From the NCBI RefSeq assembly GCF_002633015.1, contig NZ_NSIU01000004.1:1-64000 (forward strand): a stretch of DNA of 64,000 nt, read 5' to 3'. This DNA comes from Sulfuricurvum sp. PD_MW2 (lineage in GTDB: Bacteria > Campylobacterota > Campylobacteria > Campylobacterales > Sulfurimonadaceae). Positions 20,990-29,738 of this stretch are shown piece by piece (position 1 is the stretch's first letter; every line of letters begins with the position of its first letter). The translations under genes were made by a program, and so were the position numbers. The notes beneath the pieces were generated by a model that saw only the letters and a list, made by a program, of their open reading frames with translations, had not been told where the DNA came from and ran no database searches.

Positions 20990-22372
20990 ATGAGAGAATT
21001 TTTAACGATTGAGCGAATTGATCCTACAAAACGCCTTGTATTGCAACGTTTAAAAGATTTTAGTGAGATTTATGAGCCGATGGGCTCAAGCGATGCCTCG
21101 TCTCAAAGCGATCGTTGTATTCAATGCGGTGATCCGTTTTGTTTGAATAAATGTCCGCTTCACAATTATATTCCTCAGTGGCTAAAGGCGGTTGCGGAAA
21201 AAGATTTGAAATTCGCATTCAATCTTTCCAATGAGCCTTCACCGTTCCCTGAAGTTATGGGTCGCGTGTGTCCCCAAGATCGTCTATGTGAGGGAGACTG
21301 TACCCTCAATGACGGTCACGGTGCCATTACGATCGGTGCGATTGAGACGTTTATTAATGAAGAGGGATTCAAGCAAGGACTAAAACCGTATTTCCCGGGA
21401 ATTACTACGGATAAAAAAGTTGCGATTATCGGTTCGGGTCCTGCAGGACTCTCTGCTGCAACGTATTTGCTCCGTTCGGGGATCGCCGTAACGATGTATG
21501 AGCGTGCCGACAAAGCGGGCGGATTGCTTACGTATGGTATTCCGAACTTTAAATTGGACAAAAAAATTGTAGAACGCCGTGTTAATCTTTTGTTGGAAGC
21601 AGGCTTGGAACTCGTTCTTAACTGCGAAGTGGGCAAAGATATCGAGTTCGATGCGATCGCTGACAAGCATGATGCAGTCTTCATCGGTATCGGTTCAACC
21701 AAAAGCAAAACGGCTAATATTGCCGGAGAAAATGCTTCGAATGTCTATGCCGCGATCGATTATCTAACGGCCGTTCAACGCAAAAATTTTGGATTGGCGT
21801 ACGATAAAAAATTTGATTTCAAAGATCTCGATGTCGTAGTTGTGGGTGGTGGTGATACTGCTATGGACTGTGTCCGTACCGCAAAACGCGAAGGAGCAAA
21901 AAACGTGACTTGTTTGTATCGCCGTGATGCTCACAATATGCCGGGATCGGTAAAAGAGTATAAAAACGCGATCGAAGAAGGGGTTGATTTTACCTTTAAC
22001 GCTTCACCAAAAGAGATTATCTTAAATGACAGCGGTAAAGCGGTCGGTATCCACATGGCAAAAACTGTTCTCGGTGCGAAAGATGAATCGGGTCGACAAA
22101 AAATGGAAGAGGTTAAAGGTGGTGATTTTAACGTCAATGCAGACGTTATTATCATGGCTCTTGGTTTTGATCCGTGTGTACCTGCATTCTTGGCTGAAAA
22201 CGGTATTTCGGTCAACAATTGGGGCGGAGTTATCATCAATGATAAGCACGAAACAACGACTGCCGGAATCTATGCCGGAGGAGATTGTTACCGTGGTGCC
22301 GATTTGGTTGTCACAGCGGCGTATGACGGTCGTGAAGCGGCACGCTCAATCGTAAAATCATTGCTGGGATAA
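20990..22372 (+). CDS. gltD: Glutamate synthase (NADPH) small subunit
   Basis: Flavoprotein that passes electrons from NAD(P)H to the large subunit. The 460-residue protein has an N-terminal iron-sulfur domain (CIQCGDPFCLNKCPLHNYIP near residue 45 and CPQDRLCEGDC near residue 95), an FAD site AIIGSGPAGLSAATYLLRSG near residue 145 and an NADPH site VVVVGGGDTAMDCVRTAKREG near residue 285, finishing with IYAGGDCYRGADLVVTAAYDG. It is four bases after gltB and overlaps the next gene in a TAATG, suggesting one operon. Confidence 0.96.
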   Translation: MREFLTIERIDPTKRLVLQRLKDFSEIYEPMGSSDASSQSDRCIQCGDPFCLNKCPLHNYIPQWLKAVAEKDLKFAFNLSNEPSPFPEVMGRVCPQDRLCEGDCTLNDGHGAITIGAIETFINEEGFKQGLKPYFPGITTDKKVAIIGSGPAGLSAATYLLRSGIAVTMYERADKAGGLLTYGIPNFKLDKKIVERRVNLLLEAGLELVLNCEVGKDIEFDAIADKHDAVFIGIGSTKSKTANIAGENASNVYAAIDYLTAVQRKNFGLAYDKKFDFKDLDVVVVGGGDTAMDCVRTAKREGAKNVTCLYRRDAHNMPGSVKEYKNAIEEGVDFTFNASPKEIILNDSGKAVGIHMAKTVLGAKDESGRQKMEEVKGGDFNVNADVIIMALGFDPCVPAFLAENGISVNNWGGVIINDKHETTTAGIYAGGDCYRGADLVVTAAYDGREAARSIVKSLLG

Positions 22373-23100
22373 TGAACCCGTTTATTGATGCCTCTATTCT
22401 TGCGTGTCAAGAGATAGATGCACTTATTCGTGAGGGGCACTCTAACCTTTACACTCTTCATGATCAAGGATTTGGCGGTGACATCAGTAACGGTGTAGAC
22501 CTCAAAGCCGAATCCATTTTGTTCTTCCACTTATCATCGTATGGATCACTCTTTTCTGAAGAGAGCGGTTGGATGAGTCCTGAATCTTCTATCACCATTT
22601 TTCTTGATCCGATTGACGGAAGTGATAACTTTATGTCCGGGTTTCCTTATTATGGGATTTCTATCGCACGTGTTGTGAACGGTGATACGACTGAAGCGGT
22701 GGTATGCAACCTATCTAATGGTGATTTATTCATTCGAACAACGGATGAATACTACATGTGTTCGTTGCACAATTCACAAGAGAAACAACCCGTACATACG
22801 CTATCTTTACCGAAAATCGGTTTGTTTGAAAAAGCACCCGAACACCCTGAATTGGTTCAAATGCTGATGGCAAGAAAACTAAAATTCAGATCCCCGGGAG
22901 CCCTTGCTCTTTCATTGGCGTATGCCCCTTATGTGAAATATGTGCTATTTTTGGGTACAATGCGACCATACGATATCCAAGCCGGACTCTATTTGAGTCG
23001 GCATCTTTATGTATATAGCGATGAACGATATATCCTCATCAGTGCGGATAAAGAGCTTTTTGAGCAGATACGTTTGATTGTAGAAAAGGAGTATTTTTGA
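22372..23100 (+). CDS. Inositol monophosphatase-family phosphatase
   Basis: Mg-dependent sugar or nucleotide phosphatase of the IMPase/CysQ/FBPase superfamily, 242 residues. The metal-binding motifs are present: FSEESG near residue 63 (the GEE site), FLDPIDGSDNF near residue 84 and YDIQAG near residue 203 (normally WDxAAG). The substrate could be inositol phosphate, fructose-1,6-bisphosphate or 3'-phosphoadenosine phosphate; the sequence does not settle this. It starts in a one-base overlap with gltD and ends in a TTGA overlap with accD. The IMPase-accD order is conserved in Campylobacter. Confidence 0.87.
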   Translation: MNPFIDASILACQEIDALIREGHSNLYTLHDQGFGGDISNGVDLKAESILFFHLSSYGSLFSEESGWMSPESSITIFLDPIDGSDNFMSGFPYYGISIARVVNGDTTEAVVCNLSNGDLFIRTTDEYYMCSLHNSQEKQPVHTLSLPKIGLFEKAPEHPELVQMLMARKLKFRSPGALALSLAYAPYVKYVLFLGTMRPYDIQAGLYLSRHLYVYSDERYILISADKELFEQIRLIVEKEYF

Positions 23101-23939
23101 GTCTATTTAACCTGTTCGGGGACTCCGAAAAGAAAAAACAACCCACAAAAAGCGAGGCTCCGTCTCACTGGGTAAAATGCCCTTCGTGCCAGTCACTGAT
23201 GTATTACAAAGAGATTGAAAAACAAAACCATGTATGTCCGAAATGCGGATTCCACCTCCGTATCGGTGTAAAAGAGCGTCTTGCTCTGATCGCGGATGAG
23301 GGGAGTTTTGTTGAGTTCGATGCTAATCTCCGTCCGGTTGACCCGATTAACTTCGTCGATAAAAAAAGTTATGCGGCACGTGTTGAAGAGGGGTATGCGA
23401 AAAACGGCACCTACTCTTCGGTTGTAAGCGGTGAATGTACGATTAACTCCGTTCCGGCACAATTGGTCGTATTTGATTTTAATTTTATGGGCGGATCTCT
23501 CGGATCGGTAGAAGGGGAAAAAATCGTCCGAGCGGTCAACCGTGCTTTGGAGAAACGCCAAGGGTTGATCATCGTAAGTGCGAGTGGCGGTGCACGTATG
23601 CAAGAGAGTACGTTTTCACTCATGCAGATGTCAAAAACCTCTGCAGCTTTGGCAAAACTTTCCGATGCAAAGCTCCCGTACATCTCATTGCTTACCGACC
23701 CGACAATGGGTGGGGTCAGTGCCTCATTTGCAACATTAGGCGATATCATTATTGCAGAGCCGGGAGCCTTGGTAGGATTCGCCGGTCAACGTGTTATCAA
23801 GCAAACGATCGGTTCTGATTTGCCTGAAGGATTCCAACGGGCTGAATTCTTGCTTGAAAAAGGTTCTATTGATATGATCGTAGAGCGCAGTGAACTCAAA
23901 GAAACATTGAGCGATATGCTCAAACTCCTCCTCCCATAA
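23097..23939 (+). CDS. accD: Acetyl-CoA carboxylase carboxyltransferase subunit beta
   Basis: Beta subunit of the carboxyltransferase that makes malonyl-CoA for fatty acid synthesis, working with AccA, AccB and AccC. The 280-residue protein has the N-terminal four-Cys zinc ribbon (CPSCQSLM ... CPKCGFHL, residues about 24-46) and the crotonase-like core with ASGGARMQEST near residue 162 and TDPTMGGVSASFA near residue 200. Translation starts at TTG overlapping the previous stop (TTGA). accA is not in the window. Confidence 0.96.
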   Translation: MSLFNLFGDSEKKKQPTKSEAPSHWVKCPSCQSLMYYKEIEKQNHVCPKCGFHLRIGVKERLALIADEGSFVEFDANLRPVDPINFVDKKSYAARVEEGYAKNGTYSSVVSGECTINSVPAQLVVFDFNFMGGSLGSVEGEKIVRAVNRALEKRQGLIIVSASGGARMQESTFSLMQMSKTSAALAKLSDAKLPYISLLTDPTMGGVSASFATLGDIIIAEPGALVGFAGQRVIKQTIGSDLPEGFQRAEFLLEKGSIDMIVERSELKETLSDMLKLLLP

Positions 23940-23942
23940 CCG

Positions 23943-24500
23943 ATGGAGATTTACGCTCTTTGTGATGCGGATATGCTCAAAGAGAAAGGGGTTGATCTCC
24001 TTTTCTTTGCGGAGCGTGCCAAATCGTTAGGTGCTGAAGTACTCCAATATCGTAATAAACATGCTGATGTTGCTACTATCAAAGCTGATTTGATCACTTT
24101 GCGCCGTATATGGGAAGGGTTTTTGATCATTAATGATCATTATGAGCTCTCATCTTTTTGTGACGGTATCCATATCGGTCAAGAAGATTTATACGCGATT
24201 GATACAGATCCTTTGCGTGCAGTCAAAATTCTAAAAATGGCGATCGGTGAAGACAAACTCATCGGACTTTCCACACACAATTTAGAAGAGATCGAAATTG
24301 CCAATACTTTGGATATTAACTATATAGGATTAGGAGCATACCGAGCTACTGCAACCAAATCGGATGCAAAAGTACTCGGTGATCAACTGGATGCCATTGC
24401 ATCACATTCCAAACACCCTGTTGCGGCTATCGGCGGGGTAAAACTGGATGATCGTTTCGAGTATGTTACGTATCATGTCATAGGATCAGGACTGTTGTGA
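23943..24500 (+). CDS. ThiE/TenI-like thiamine phosphate synthase-family protein
   Basis: A 185-residue TIM-barrel protein of the thiamine phosphate synthase superfamily. ThiE joins the pyrimidine and thiazole parts of thiamine. The ThiE hallmarks are recognisable: LQYRNKHAD (usually LReK), [45 protein letters not shown] (the GxxxxTxTK phosphate loop) and [10 protein letters not shown]. It is shorter than typical ThiE (about 210), so it may be a TenI-type relative or a minimal ThiE. It sits between accD and rlmH, where I do not recall it in Campylobacter, and overlaps rlmH by four bases. Confidence 0.78.
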   Translation: MEIYALCDADMLKEKGVDLLFFAERAKSLGAEVLQYRNKHADVATIKADLITLRRIWEGFLIINDHYELSSFCDGIHIGQEDLYAIDTDPLRAVKILKMAIGEDKLIGLSTHNLEEIEIANTLDINYIGLGAYRATATKSDAKVLGDQLDAIASHSKHPVAAIGGVKLDDRFEYVTYHVIGSGLL

Positions 24501-24955
24501 ATATCTCCATTATTACAATAGCCAAAAAAGAGCGTTCACTGTATGATCCTCTTTACCAAGAGCAGATGAAAATGATCTCCCGTTTTGCCAAAGTGGATGA
24601 CGTTGAATTGTTCCCTAAAGAGGTAGTTAAAGCGCACACAATCAGTGCCGAAGCGTCTCAAGCCGCGTATTCGAAATTATTATCGCCCATGTTGGGAAAA
24701 AATTACTCGATTGCACTCCATCCTGATGGGAAAAAAATGGATAGTTTTGCATTTAGTAAGCTTATAAGTGATAAAATTTCGGTGCAATTTTTTATAGGCG
24801 GGGCCTACGGCTTTGAAAAAAGTTTCGTAGATCAATGCGATGCGGCTATCAGTCTCTCCGAGATGACGATGAGTCACAAAATCGCTAAAGCGGTGCTTTT
24901 GGAGCAGATATACCGTGCCTATTCATTGGCAGCAAACCATCCGTATCACAAATGA
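24497..24955 (+). CDS. rlmH: 23S rRNA pseudouridine(1915) N3-methyltransferase
   Basis: SPOUT-class enzyme that methylates pseudouridine 1915 in helix 69 of 23S rRNA at the subunit interface. The 152-residue product has the knotted SAM site FFIGGAYGF near residue 103, the [23 protein letters not shown]-terminal region and the family ending NHPYHK. It starts with GTG in a 4-base overlap with the ThiE-like gene; dksA follows after about ten bases. Confidence 0.95.
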   Translation: MNISIITIAKKERSLYDPLYQEQMKMISRFAKVDDVELFPKEVVKAHTISAEASQAAYSKLLSPMLGKNYSIALHPDGKKMDSFAFSKLISDKISVQFFIGGAYGFEKSFVDQCDAAISLSEMTMSHKIAKAVLLEQIYRAYSLAANHPYHK

Positions 24956-24964
24956 GGAGCATTG

Positions 24965-25318
24965 ATGAGAGACCATGAGTTGCAGTATTTTGAAGAAATA
25001 TTGCTGACGCGTAAAGTTCAGATTATCAAAAATCTTACCGGCGTTGAAAGTGAAATGAATCAATTACGTGAGATGGAATTAAACGATGAGGGCGATTTTG
25101 CCTCTGCCAGCAATGACAATATGGTCGAAAATGCAATCGGTTCACAGCAAATGCATGAACTTGAGGAGATTGAAGTAGCTCTTGGAAAGATCAAGAACAA
25201 GCAATACGGCATCTGCGAAATGTGTGAAGATGATATCGGATTTCAGCGCCTAAAAGTGAAACCGCACGCTAAGTATTGTATTGTGTGCCGTCCGATCGTC
25301 GAAAAAAACAAACACTAA
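24965..25318 (+). CDS. dksA: DksA/TraR-family zinc-finger regulator
   Basis: Binds the secondary channel of RNA polymerase and helps ppGpp control transcription. The 117-residue protein has an N-terminal coiled coil with an acidic tip segment (MELNDEGDFASASND, about residues 37-51) and a C-terminal four-Cys zinc finger (CEMCEDDIGFQRLKV ... CIVC near residues 83-107). ATG 24965 is preferred to the TTG three bases upstream since GGAG is well placed. The gene lies in the conserved rlmH-dksA-membrane protein-dusB series. Confidence 0.92.
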   Translation: MRDHELQYFEEILLTRKVQIIKNLTGVESEMNQLREMELNDEGDFASASNDNMVENAIGSQQMHELEEIEVALGKIKNKQYGICEMCEDDIGFQRLKVKPHAKYCIVCRPIVEKNKH

Positions 25319-25330
25319 AAGGATTCAATA

Positions 25331-26353
25331 ATGCAGCTAAAACGGTATACCATCGCATCGTTAATTTTAATGATATTAGTCGCTGCTGCGGTTTATTCAA
25401 TTGATAATGAAGCGATTTCATTTGATTTGCTAGGCCTCCATTTTCCAAACTTGCCGGTTGCTTTTTGGGTAGTGGTTCCTCTTATAATCATGTATCTTGC
25501 GAGTTTGCTTCATATGGGTGTTTATGCTTTGGTTGGAAATTTCAAACTTCGCCGTTTAAACAAAGATCATGAAAAAATGATGGATGCACTTCGTGATGCA
25601 TTACTCGGAGTAGGTGAGCGTAATTACGTTTATAAAAGCGAACCGTACAAATTGATGGGAAAATTGATCGATCACTCTTTGTTGATGCCGTTTGATACTC
25701 TCCGTTCGATTGGAAACGAAAAAATCGATGAAGCGCTTCAATTGATGCGTGATGTCAAAGAGAACAAAAAAGTTGATATCAAAAAATTCCATTTACCATC
25801 TACGACGTCGATCGCTATCCAAAATAATCTCAACCGTTTCGAACGTGGTGAAATCGATGCTGATAGTATCCTTTCGCGACCGGATAGTTATGGGGAGATT
25901 GTTTGTGCGAAAGCGTATGAAAGCTATGTGAAAACTGCATCGGTCGGTTCGATCATGAAGTTCAAACATCTCTTTACCAAAGCATCTTTGGTCGATTTCC
26001 TCCAACGGATCAATGCGAGTGAAAATGGTATCGAAATCGCTAACGAAGAATTAGTGGCACTTTTAGCTTCTATCAAACTCGAGAGTAACGATTGGATCGA
26101 TCTCTCCGAAGCGATGGCGAAAAACATGCTTCCGGAACAACGTATCAGACTTTTCGAGATGCTCAGTGAACAAAACGATGACGCTATGGAAGGGTATTTT
26201 TACACCCTTTATGATTTACAAATGATTGATACGGCAAACGAGATTTTGAATAATACGGCTCATAACGATTATTTGATCTTCAAAGCGTACCGCGATTTGA
26301 AAAAAGCGAATAAACACTACGATATTGCGATCTTTCTACGTCGCAGTTGCTAA
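25331..26353 (+). CDS. Conserved-position membrane protein of unknown function
   Basis: Not recognised. The 340-residue protein has two N-terminal membrane helices (about residues 7-24 and 43-66), with the rest soluble and mainly helical (segments such as FKLRRLNKDHEKMMDALRDAL and EMLSEQNDDAMEGYFYTLYDLQ). By the positive-inside rule the large C-terminal part is probably cytoplasmic. The C-terminal region has a pattern of paired helices similar to tetratricopeptide-type proteins, and one Cys at the very end. A membrane protein at this place between dksA and dusB is also known from Campylobacter, suggesting a conserved role. Confidence 0.72.
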   Translation: MQLKRYTIASLILMILVAAAVYSIDNEAISFDLLGLHFPNLPVAFWVVVPLIIMYLASLLHMGVYALVGNFKLRRLNKDHEKMMDALRDALLGVGERNYVYKSEPYKLMGKLIDHSLLMPFDTLRSIGNEKIDEALQLMRDVKENKKVDIKKFHLPSTTSIAIQNNLNRFERGEIDADSILSRPDSYGEIVCAKAYESYVKTASVGSIMKFKHLFTKASLVDFLQRINASENGIEIANEELVALLASIKLESNDWIDLSEAMAKNMLPEQRIRLFEMLSEQNDDAMEGYFYTLYDLQMIDTANEILNNTAHNDYLIFKAYRDLKKANKHYDIAIFLRRSC

Positions 26354-26358
26354 GTAAA

Positions 26359-26379
26359 AAAGGCAGAATCTCTGCCTTT
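26359..26379 (+). terminator. Hairpin between membrane-protein gene and dusB
   Basis: Perfect 9-bp stem AAAGGCAGA / TCTGCCTTT with a 3-base loop, six bases past the stop codon. The descending arm ends in TTT followed by CTCC, so it is a short-tailed terminator at best. It also lies 20 bases before dusB and could set the level of readthrough. Confidence 0.55.
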
Positions 26380-26398
26380 CTCCTTCCAAGGTATTTTT

Positions 26399-27388
26399 AT
26401 GACTTCCAAACTTGACTTTTCCACTCCCCTCTATGCTCTTGCACCATTAGCCGGATATACCGATTTGCCGTTTCGTAATGTTGTCAAAAAATTTGGTGCC
26501 GATTTGACGGTCAGTGAAATGATTAGTTCCAATGCACTTGCGTATGGATCGGCTAAAACGATCAAAATGCTAGAACGCAGCCCAAACGAAGATCCCTATT
26601 CTGTCCAAATTGCAGGTGCCGATGATGAGATTGTCCGACGTGCAGTAGAGGTACTTAATACGGTAGAGGATATCGATATTATTGATCTAAACTGTGGATG
26701 CCCGGTGCCTAAAATTGTGTGTCATGGATCAGGGAGTGCACTCTTAAACGATTTGCCACGTATGGCCCGTATTATCGAGACGATTAAAAAAACATCGAAC
26801 AAATCAACCCTCAGCGTCAAGATTCGTTTAGGGTTTGAGTCGAAAAATCACATTGAGATTGCTAAGCTTGTTGAATCGTGTGGGGCTGATTTTTTAGCCG
26901 TTCACGGACGTACTCGCGCGGGTAAATTCAAAGCTCCGGTTGATTATGATGCGATTGGAGAAATCAAAGCATCCATCGGTATTCCGGTGATCGCTAACGG
27001 TGATATCGACTCTTTTGAAAAAGCACAATGGGTACTTGAACACACAAAATGCGATGGTATTATGATCGGCCGCGGAGCGGTAGGGGCACCGTGGATTTTT
27101 CATCAGCTAAAAACTGGCAGTGCTACCGTCGATCCTCTCATCAAGCATGCTATTATTATGGAACATTTGGACGGTATGGTGAACTTTTACGGAGCGCGAG
27201 GTGTGGTCACATTCCGAAAGCATGTCCATACGTATTCCAAAGGATATGAGGGTGCTTCGGCATTGCGCGATCAAGTTAACCGTATTGAAGATCCGGAACA
27301 TTTTCGTGCTGTTGTGGATGAGTTTTTTCTAACCCACCGTCAAATCTCCGAAGGATTTAAAGCTTCTGATATGAAATGTGAGTGTTAA
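26399..27388 (+). CDS. dusB: tRNA-dihydrouridine synthase
   Basis: FMN enzyme that reduces uridines in the tRNA D-loop. The 329-residue TIM barrel begins with the ALAPLAGYTDLPFR motif, has the catalytic Cys in DLNCGCPVPK near residue 101, substrate-phosphate contacts in LSVKIRLGF and the FMN-phosphate loop MIGRGAVGAPWIF near residue 218. A DusB-type assignment is by overall similarity; the exact tRNA position modified is not deducible. ATG 26399 follows an AAGGTATT region. Confidence 0.92.
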   Translation: MTSKLDFSTPLYALAPLAGYTDLPFRNVVKKFGADLTVSEMISSNALAYGSAKTIKMLERSPNEDPYSVQIAGADDEIVRRAVEVLNTVEDIDIIDLNCGCPVPKIVCHGSGSALLNDLPRMARIIETIKKTSNKSTLSVKIRLGFESKNHIEIAKLVESCGADFLAVHGRTRAGKFKAPVDYDAIGEIKASIGIPVIANGDIDSFEKAQWVLEHTKCDGIMIGRGAVGAPWIFHQLKTGSATVDPLIKHAIIMEHLDGMVNFYGARGVVTFRKHVHTYSKGYEGASALRDQVNRIEDPEHFRAVVDEFFLTHRQISEGFKASDMKCEC

Positions 27389-27408
27389 TCTCCTATAATG
27401 GATTGTAG

Positions 27409-28260
27409 ATGCGTTTTCTGATCGGTCTCCTTTTAGCTGCTTTTTCTCTTGAAGCGGGAATTCTCCGCGATATTCTGCAAAATCGTTCTACACAGCCCAA
27501 TCAACTCACCGATATCTCGTACGGTGAGGATAAAAAACAACGCCTCGATGTGTATCTCCCTACAAATCCTCAAAACGCTCCGATCATTGTGATGGTTCAT
27601 GGTGGAGCCTGGAAAATGGGGGATAAAAAATCACAGAACGTGGTTTACAACAAAATGAACCGATGGGTTTCCAAGGGGGTCATTTTTGTTTCACTGAACT
27701 ATCGCCTCTATCCGAAAGCAGCACCGCAACAGCAATCCGAAGATGTTGCACAAGGGGTTGCGTATGTACAAAGGAATGCGCGCGAGTGGGGCGGTGATTC
27801 TCAAAAAATAGTTTTGATGGGACATTCGGCAGGGGCGCATTTGGTCTCTTTGGTTTCAGCTAATCCAAAAAAATACAGTGCTTTTGGTCTCCAAAAGTGG
27901 TTAGGAACGGTATCCCTTGATACGGCAACGATGGATTTGGTACAAACCATGGAGAAAAAACATTACGATTTTTACGACGATGTATTTGGCAACGATAAAA
28001 ATGGATGGATTGAAAACTCACCGTACTATCAGCTTGAACGATCGGCTTCACCTATGTTGTTGGTTTGTTCCACTCTCCGTGAAGATAAACCGTGTGAGAA
28101 CTCAAAACCTTTTGTAACAAAAGGATCAAGCTTAGGGATACGTGTTGAAATGAGCGAACAGCCCCTTACTCATGGAGAAATCAACGATGATCTTGGTAAA
28201 TCAAACGTCTATACCCAGCGAGTCGAGCAGTTTATCCGCTCATTGGGGATTGATATTTAA
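27409..28260 (+). CDS. Exported alpha/beta hydrolase (lipase/esterase-like)
   Basis: Secreted 283-residue hydrolase: a signal peptide (FLIGLLLAAFSLEAG) precedes a small alpha/beta fold. The oxyanion motif MVHGGAW near residue 63, nucleophile elbow GHSAGAH near residue 143 and late His in LTHGEIND near residue 260 fit the BD-FAE/hormone-sensitive lipase group of carboxylesterases. The region LDVYLPTNPQNAPIIV is the usual entry to the domain. The substrate is unknown. The gene follows dusB by 20 bases and converges on the SlyD gene with a 7-base gap. Confidence 0.86.
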   Translation: MRFLIGLLLAAFSLEAGILRDILQNRSTQPNQLTDISYGEDKKQRLDVYLPTNPQNAPIIVMVHGGAWKMGDKKSQNVVYNKMNRWVSKGVIFVSLNYRLYPKAAPQQQSEDVAQGVAYVQRNAREWGGDSQKIVLMGHSAGAHLVSLVSANPKKYSAFGLQKWLGTVSLDTATMDLVQTMEKKHYDFYDDVFGNDKNGWIENSPYYQLERSASPMLLVCSTLREDKPCENSKPFVTKGSSLGIRVEMSEQPLTHGEINDDLGKSNVYTQRVEQFIRSLGIDI

Positions 28261-28267
28261 TTCAATT

Positions 28268-28765
28268 TTAGTGATCACCACACCCGCACTCATCTGAATG
28301 ATTATGATGAAGCATTGCATCGATTTCTTCTTGAGACGCTGCATGGATTTCACTAACTGTTCCTTCAAAAACCATATCGATGCCGGCAAGAGGGTGATTG
28401 CCGTCTAGTACGGCTTTATCGTCTTTGATCTCGGTGACGGTGTAGATGATTGTATCCTCTTCATCACCACCGGGCATGTACCCCTCTAGTTGCATTCCGA
28501 CGCGCAAATCTTCAGGAAGATTATCTAATGTTTCAATCATGAGCAACTCTTCATCGTATTCCCCGAACCCTTCAGCTGCTGAGACCGGCACTTTAAATAA
28601 ATCACCTACTGATTTTCCTTCCATCGCTTTTTCCACAGGGGCAAAAATATTTTCATAACCTCCATGAACATAAATAAGAGGTTCTTTCCCCTCATCAATC
28701 ATTTGTCCATCAGAGGTTGTAACGCTGTAATCCAGAGTGACAATACAGTTTTTAGTGATGGTCAT
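28268..28765 (-). CDS. slyD: SlyD-like FKBP-type peptidyl-prolyl isomerase
   Basis: Proline isomerase and chaperone of 165 residues: split FKBP domain (VTLDYSVTTSDGQMIDEGKEP, PVEKAMEGKSVGDLFKVPV) with the IF chaperone insert in the middle (AEGFGEYDEELL to NHPLAGIDMVFEGTV). The tail contains a His/Cys cluster (HHNHSDECGCGDH) that probably binds nickel or zinc, as in SlyD. ATG 28765 is chosen because AAGGA lies at proper distance; an in-frame TTG two codons upstream is less likely. It is a single gene next to the molybdate cluster. Confidence 0.92.
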   Translation of the reverse strand: MTITKNCIVTLDYSVTTSDGQMIDEGKEPLIYVHGGYENIFAPVEKAMEGKSVGDLFKVPVSAAEGFGEYDEELLMIETLDNLPEDLRVGMQLEGYMPGGDEEDTIIYTVTEIKDDKAVLDGNHPLAGIDMVFEGTVSEIHAASQEEIDAMLHHNHSDECGCGDH

Positions 28766-28859
28766 AAACAATCCTTCTTTTATAAAATCGATATTATTGT
28801 ATGTTATATCTAAAATAGAATTAGGTAAATATTAAATTTGGTTTCGTGCTATTAGTGCA

Positions 28860-29738
28860 TCAGTGCCGTATTGGAATTACGATAGGATTAAACGCTTTGG
28901 TTGAAATGATGGCATGAGATCCGACCGTAAGTGTAGATGCCTCATCCGCACTGAGGACGGTTCGCACAATCGATGAACCGACAAGAAGTGTAACGATAAA
29001 GACAGGAGTATCTTCTTGGATTTTGAGTACCTCACCGATCAGTTGGAGTTTTCCGCTGAGTGTTTGAGGGGAGAAAAACTCCATCGGCTCAGCTATACGC
29101 TCAATCCGGCCTGAGACGACTGACGCGAGTCGATCGGATAATTTGACGGTTTCGGCTATATCATGACTGACAAGCAAAGTGGTTACGCCTAAACGGGTGT
29201 GAATCAGAGATAGCTCGTCTTGGAGCTTTTGACGCATTGATGGATCAAGAGCCGAGAGCGGTTCATCGAGTAGGAGAATTTTTGGATGGCGAACAAGGGC
29301 GCGTGCCAATGCAACTCGCTGTTTTTGTCCTCCAGAGAGGGTCTCTGGACGTCTATCTGAGAGACTTGAGAGTTCTACGAGATTGATCAGTTCATCGACA
29401 TTGGAGCGTTGCTCATCATTTTCGGCGGCAAACAGTAGGTTTTCCCGTACGCTCATCGTAGGGAATAGGGCATAGTCTTGAAAGACGAATCCGATGCTTC
29501 GTTTTTGTGGAGGGAGATTGATACGGCGTGAACTATCAAACCATACCTCTCCATCTACTTCGATTCTGCCGCTATCAGGTTTTTCAAGACCGGCCAGCAT
29601 ACGCAGCAGCGTCGTTTTCCCGGCGCCGGATGGTCCAAATAACGTAATAAACTCACCATGGTTCATTGTGAGTTCATAATGGGCTTTTAAAGTCCCCTCA
29701 GCGGTATGGAGGTTTTTTGTAATATCAAGTGCTATCAT
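28860..29738 (-). CDS. modC: Molybdate ABC transporter ATP-binding protein
   Basis: ATPase that powers molybdate import with ModA and ModB. The 292-residue protein has Walker A GPSGAGKTTLLRMLAG near residue 35, Q-loop VFQDYALFP, signature LSGGQKQRVALARAL near residue 133, Walker B ILLLDEPLSALDP near residue 154 and H-loop VSHD. The C-terminus (about 225-292) is a TOBE-like domain that can bind oxyanion for feedback. Start and stop with modB overlap by four bases (ATGA-type). Sulfate or tungstate specificity cannot be excluded from ModC alone, but the neighbours support molybdate. Confidence 0.93.
   Translation of the reverse strand: MIALDITKNLHTAEGTLKAHYELTMNHGEFITLFGPSGAGKTTLLRMLAGLEKPDSGRIEVDGEVWFDSSRRINLPPQKRSIGFVFQDYALFPTMSVRENLLFAAENDEQRSNVDELINLVELSSLSDRRPETLSGGQKQRVALARALVRHPKILLLDEPLSALDPSMRQKLQDELSLIHTRLGVTTLLVSHDIAETVKLSDRLASVVSGRIERIAEPMEFFSPQTLSGKLQLIGEVLKIQEDTPVFIVTLLVGSSIVRTVLSADEASTLTVGSHAIISTKAFNPIVIPIRH

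Noticed and set aside
23930..23950. TPP riboswitch before the ThiE-like gene
   Set aside because: Only three bases lie between accD and this gene, so no space for an aptamer.
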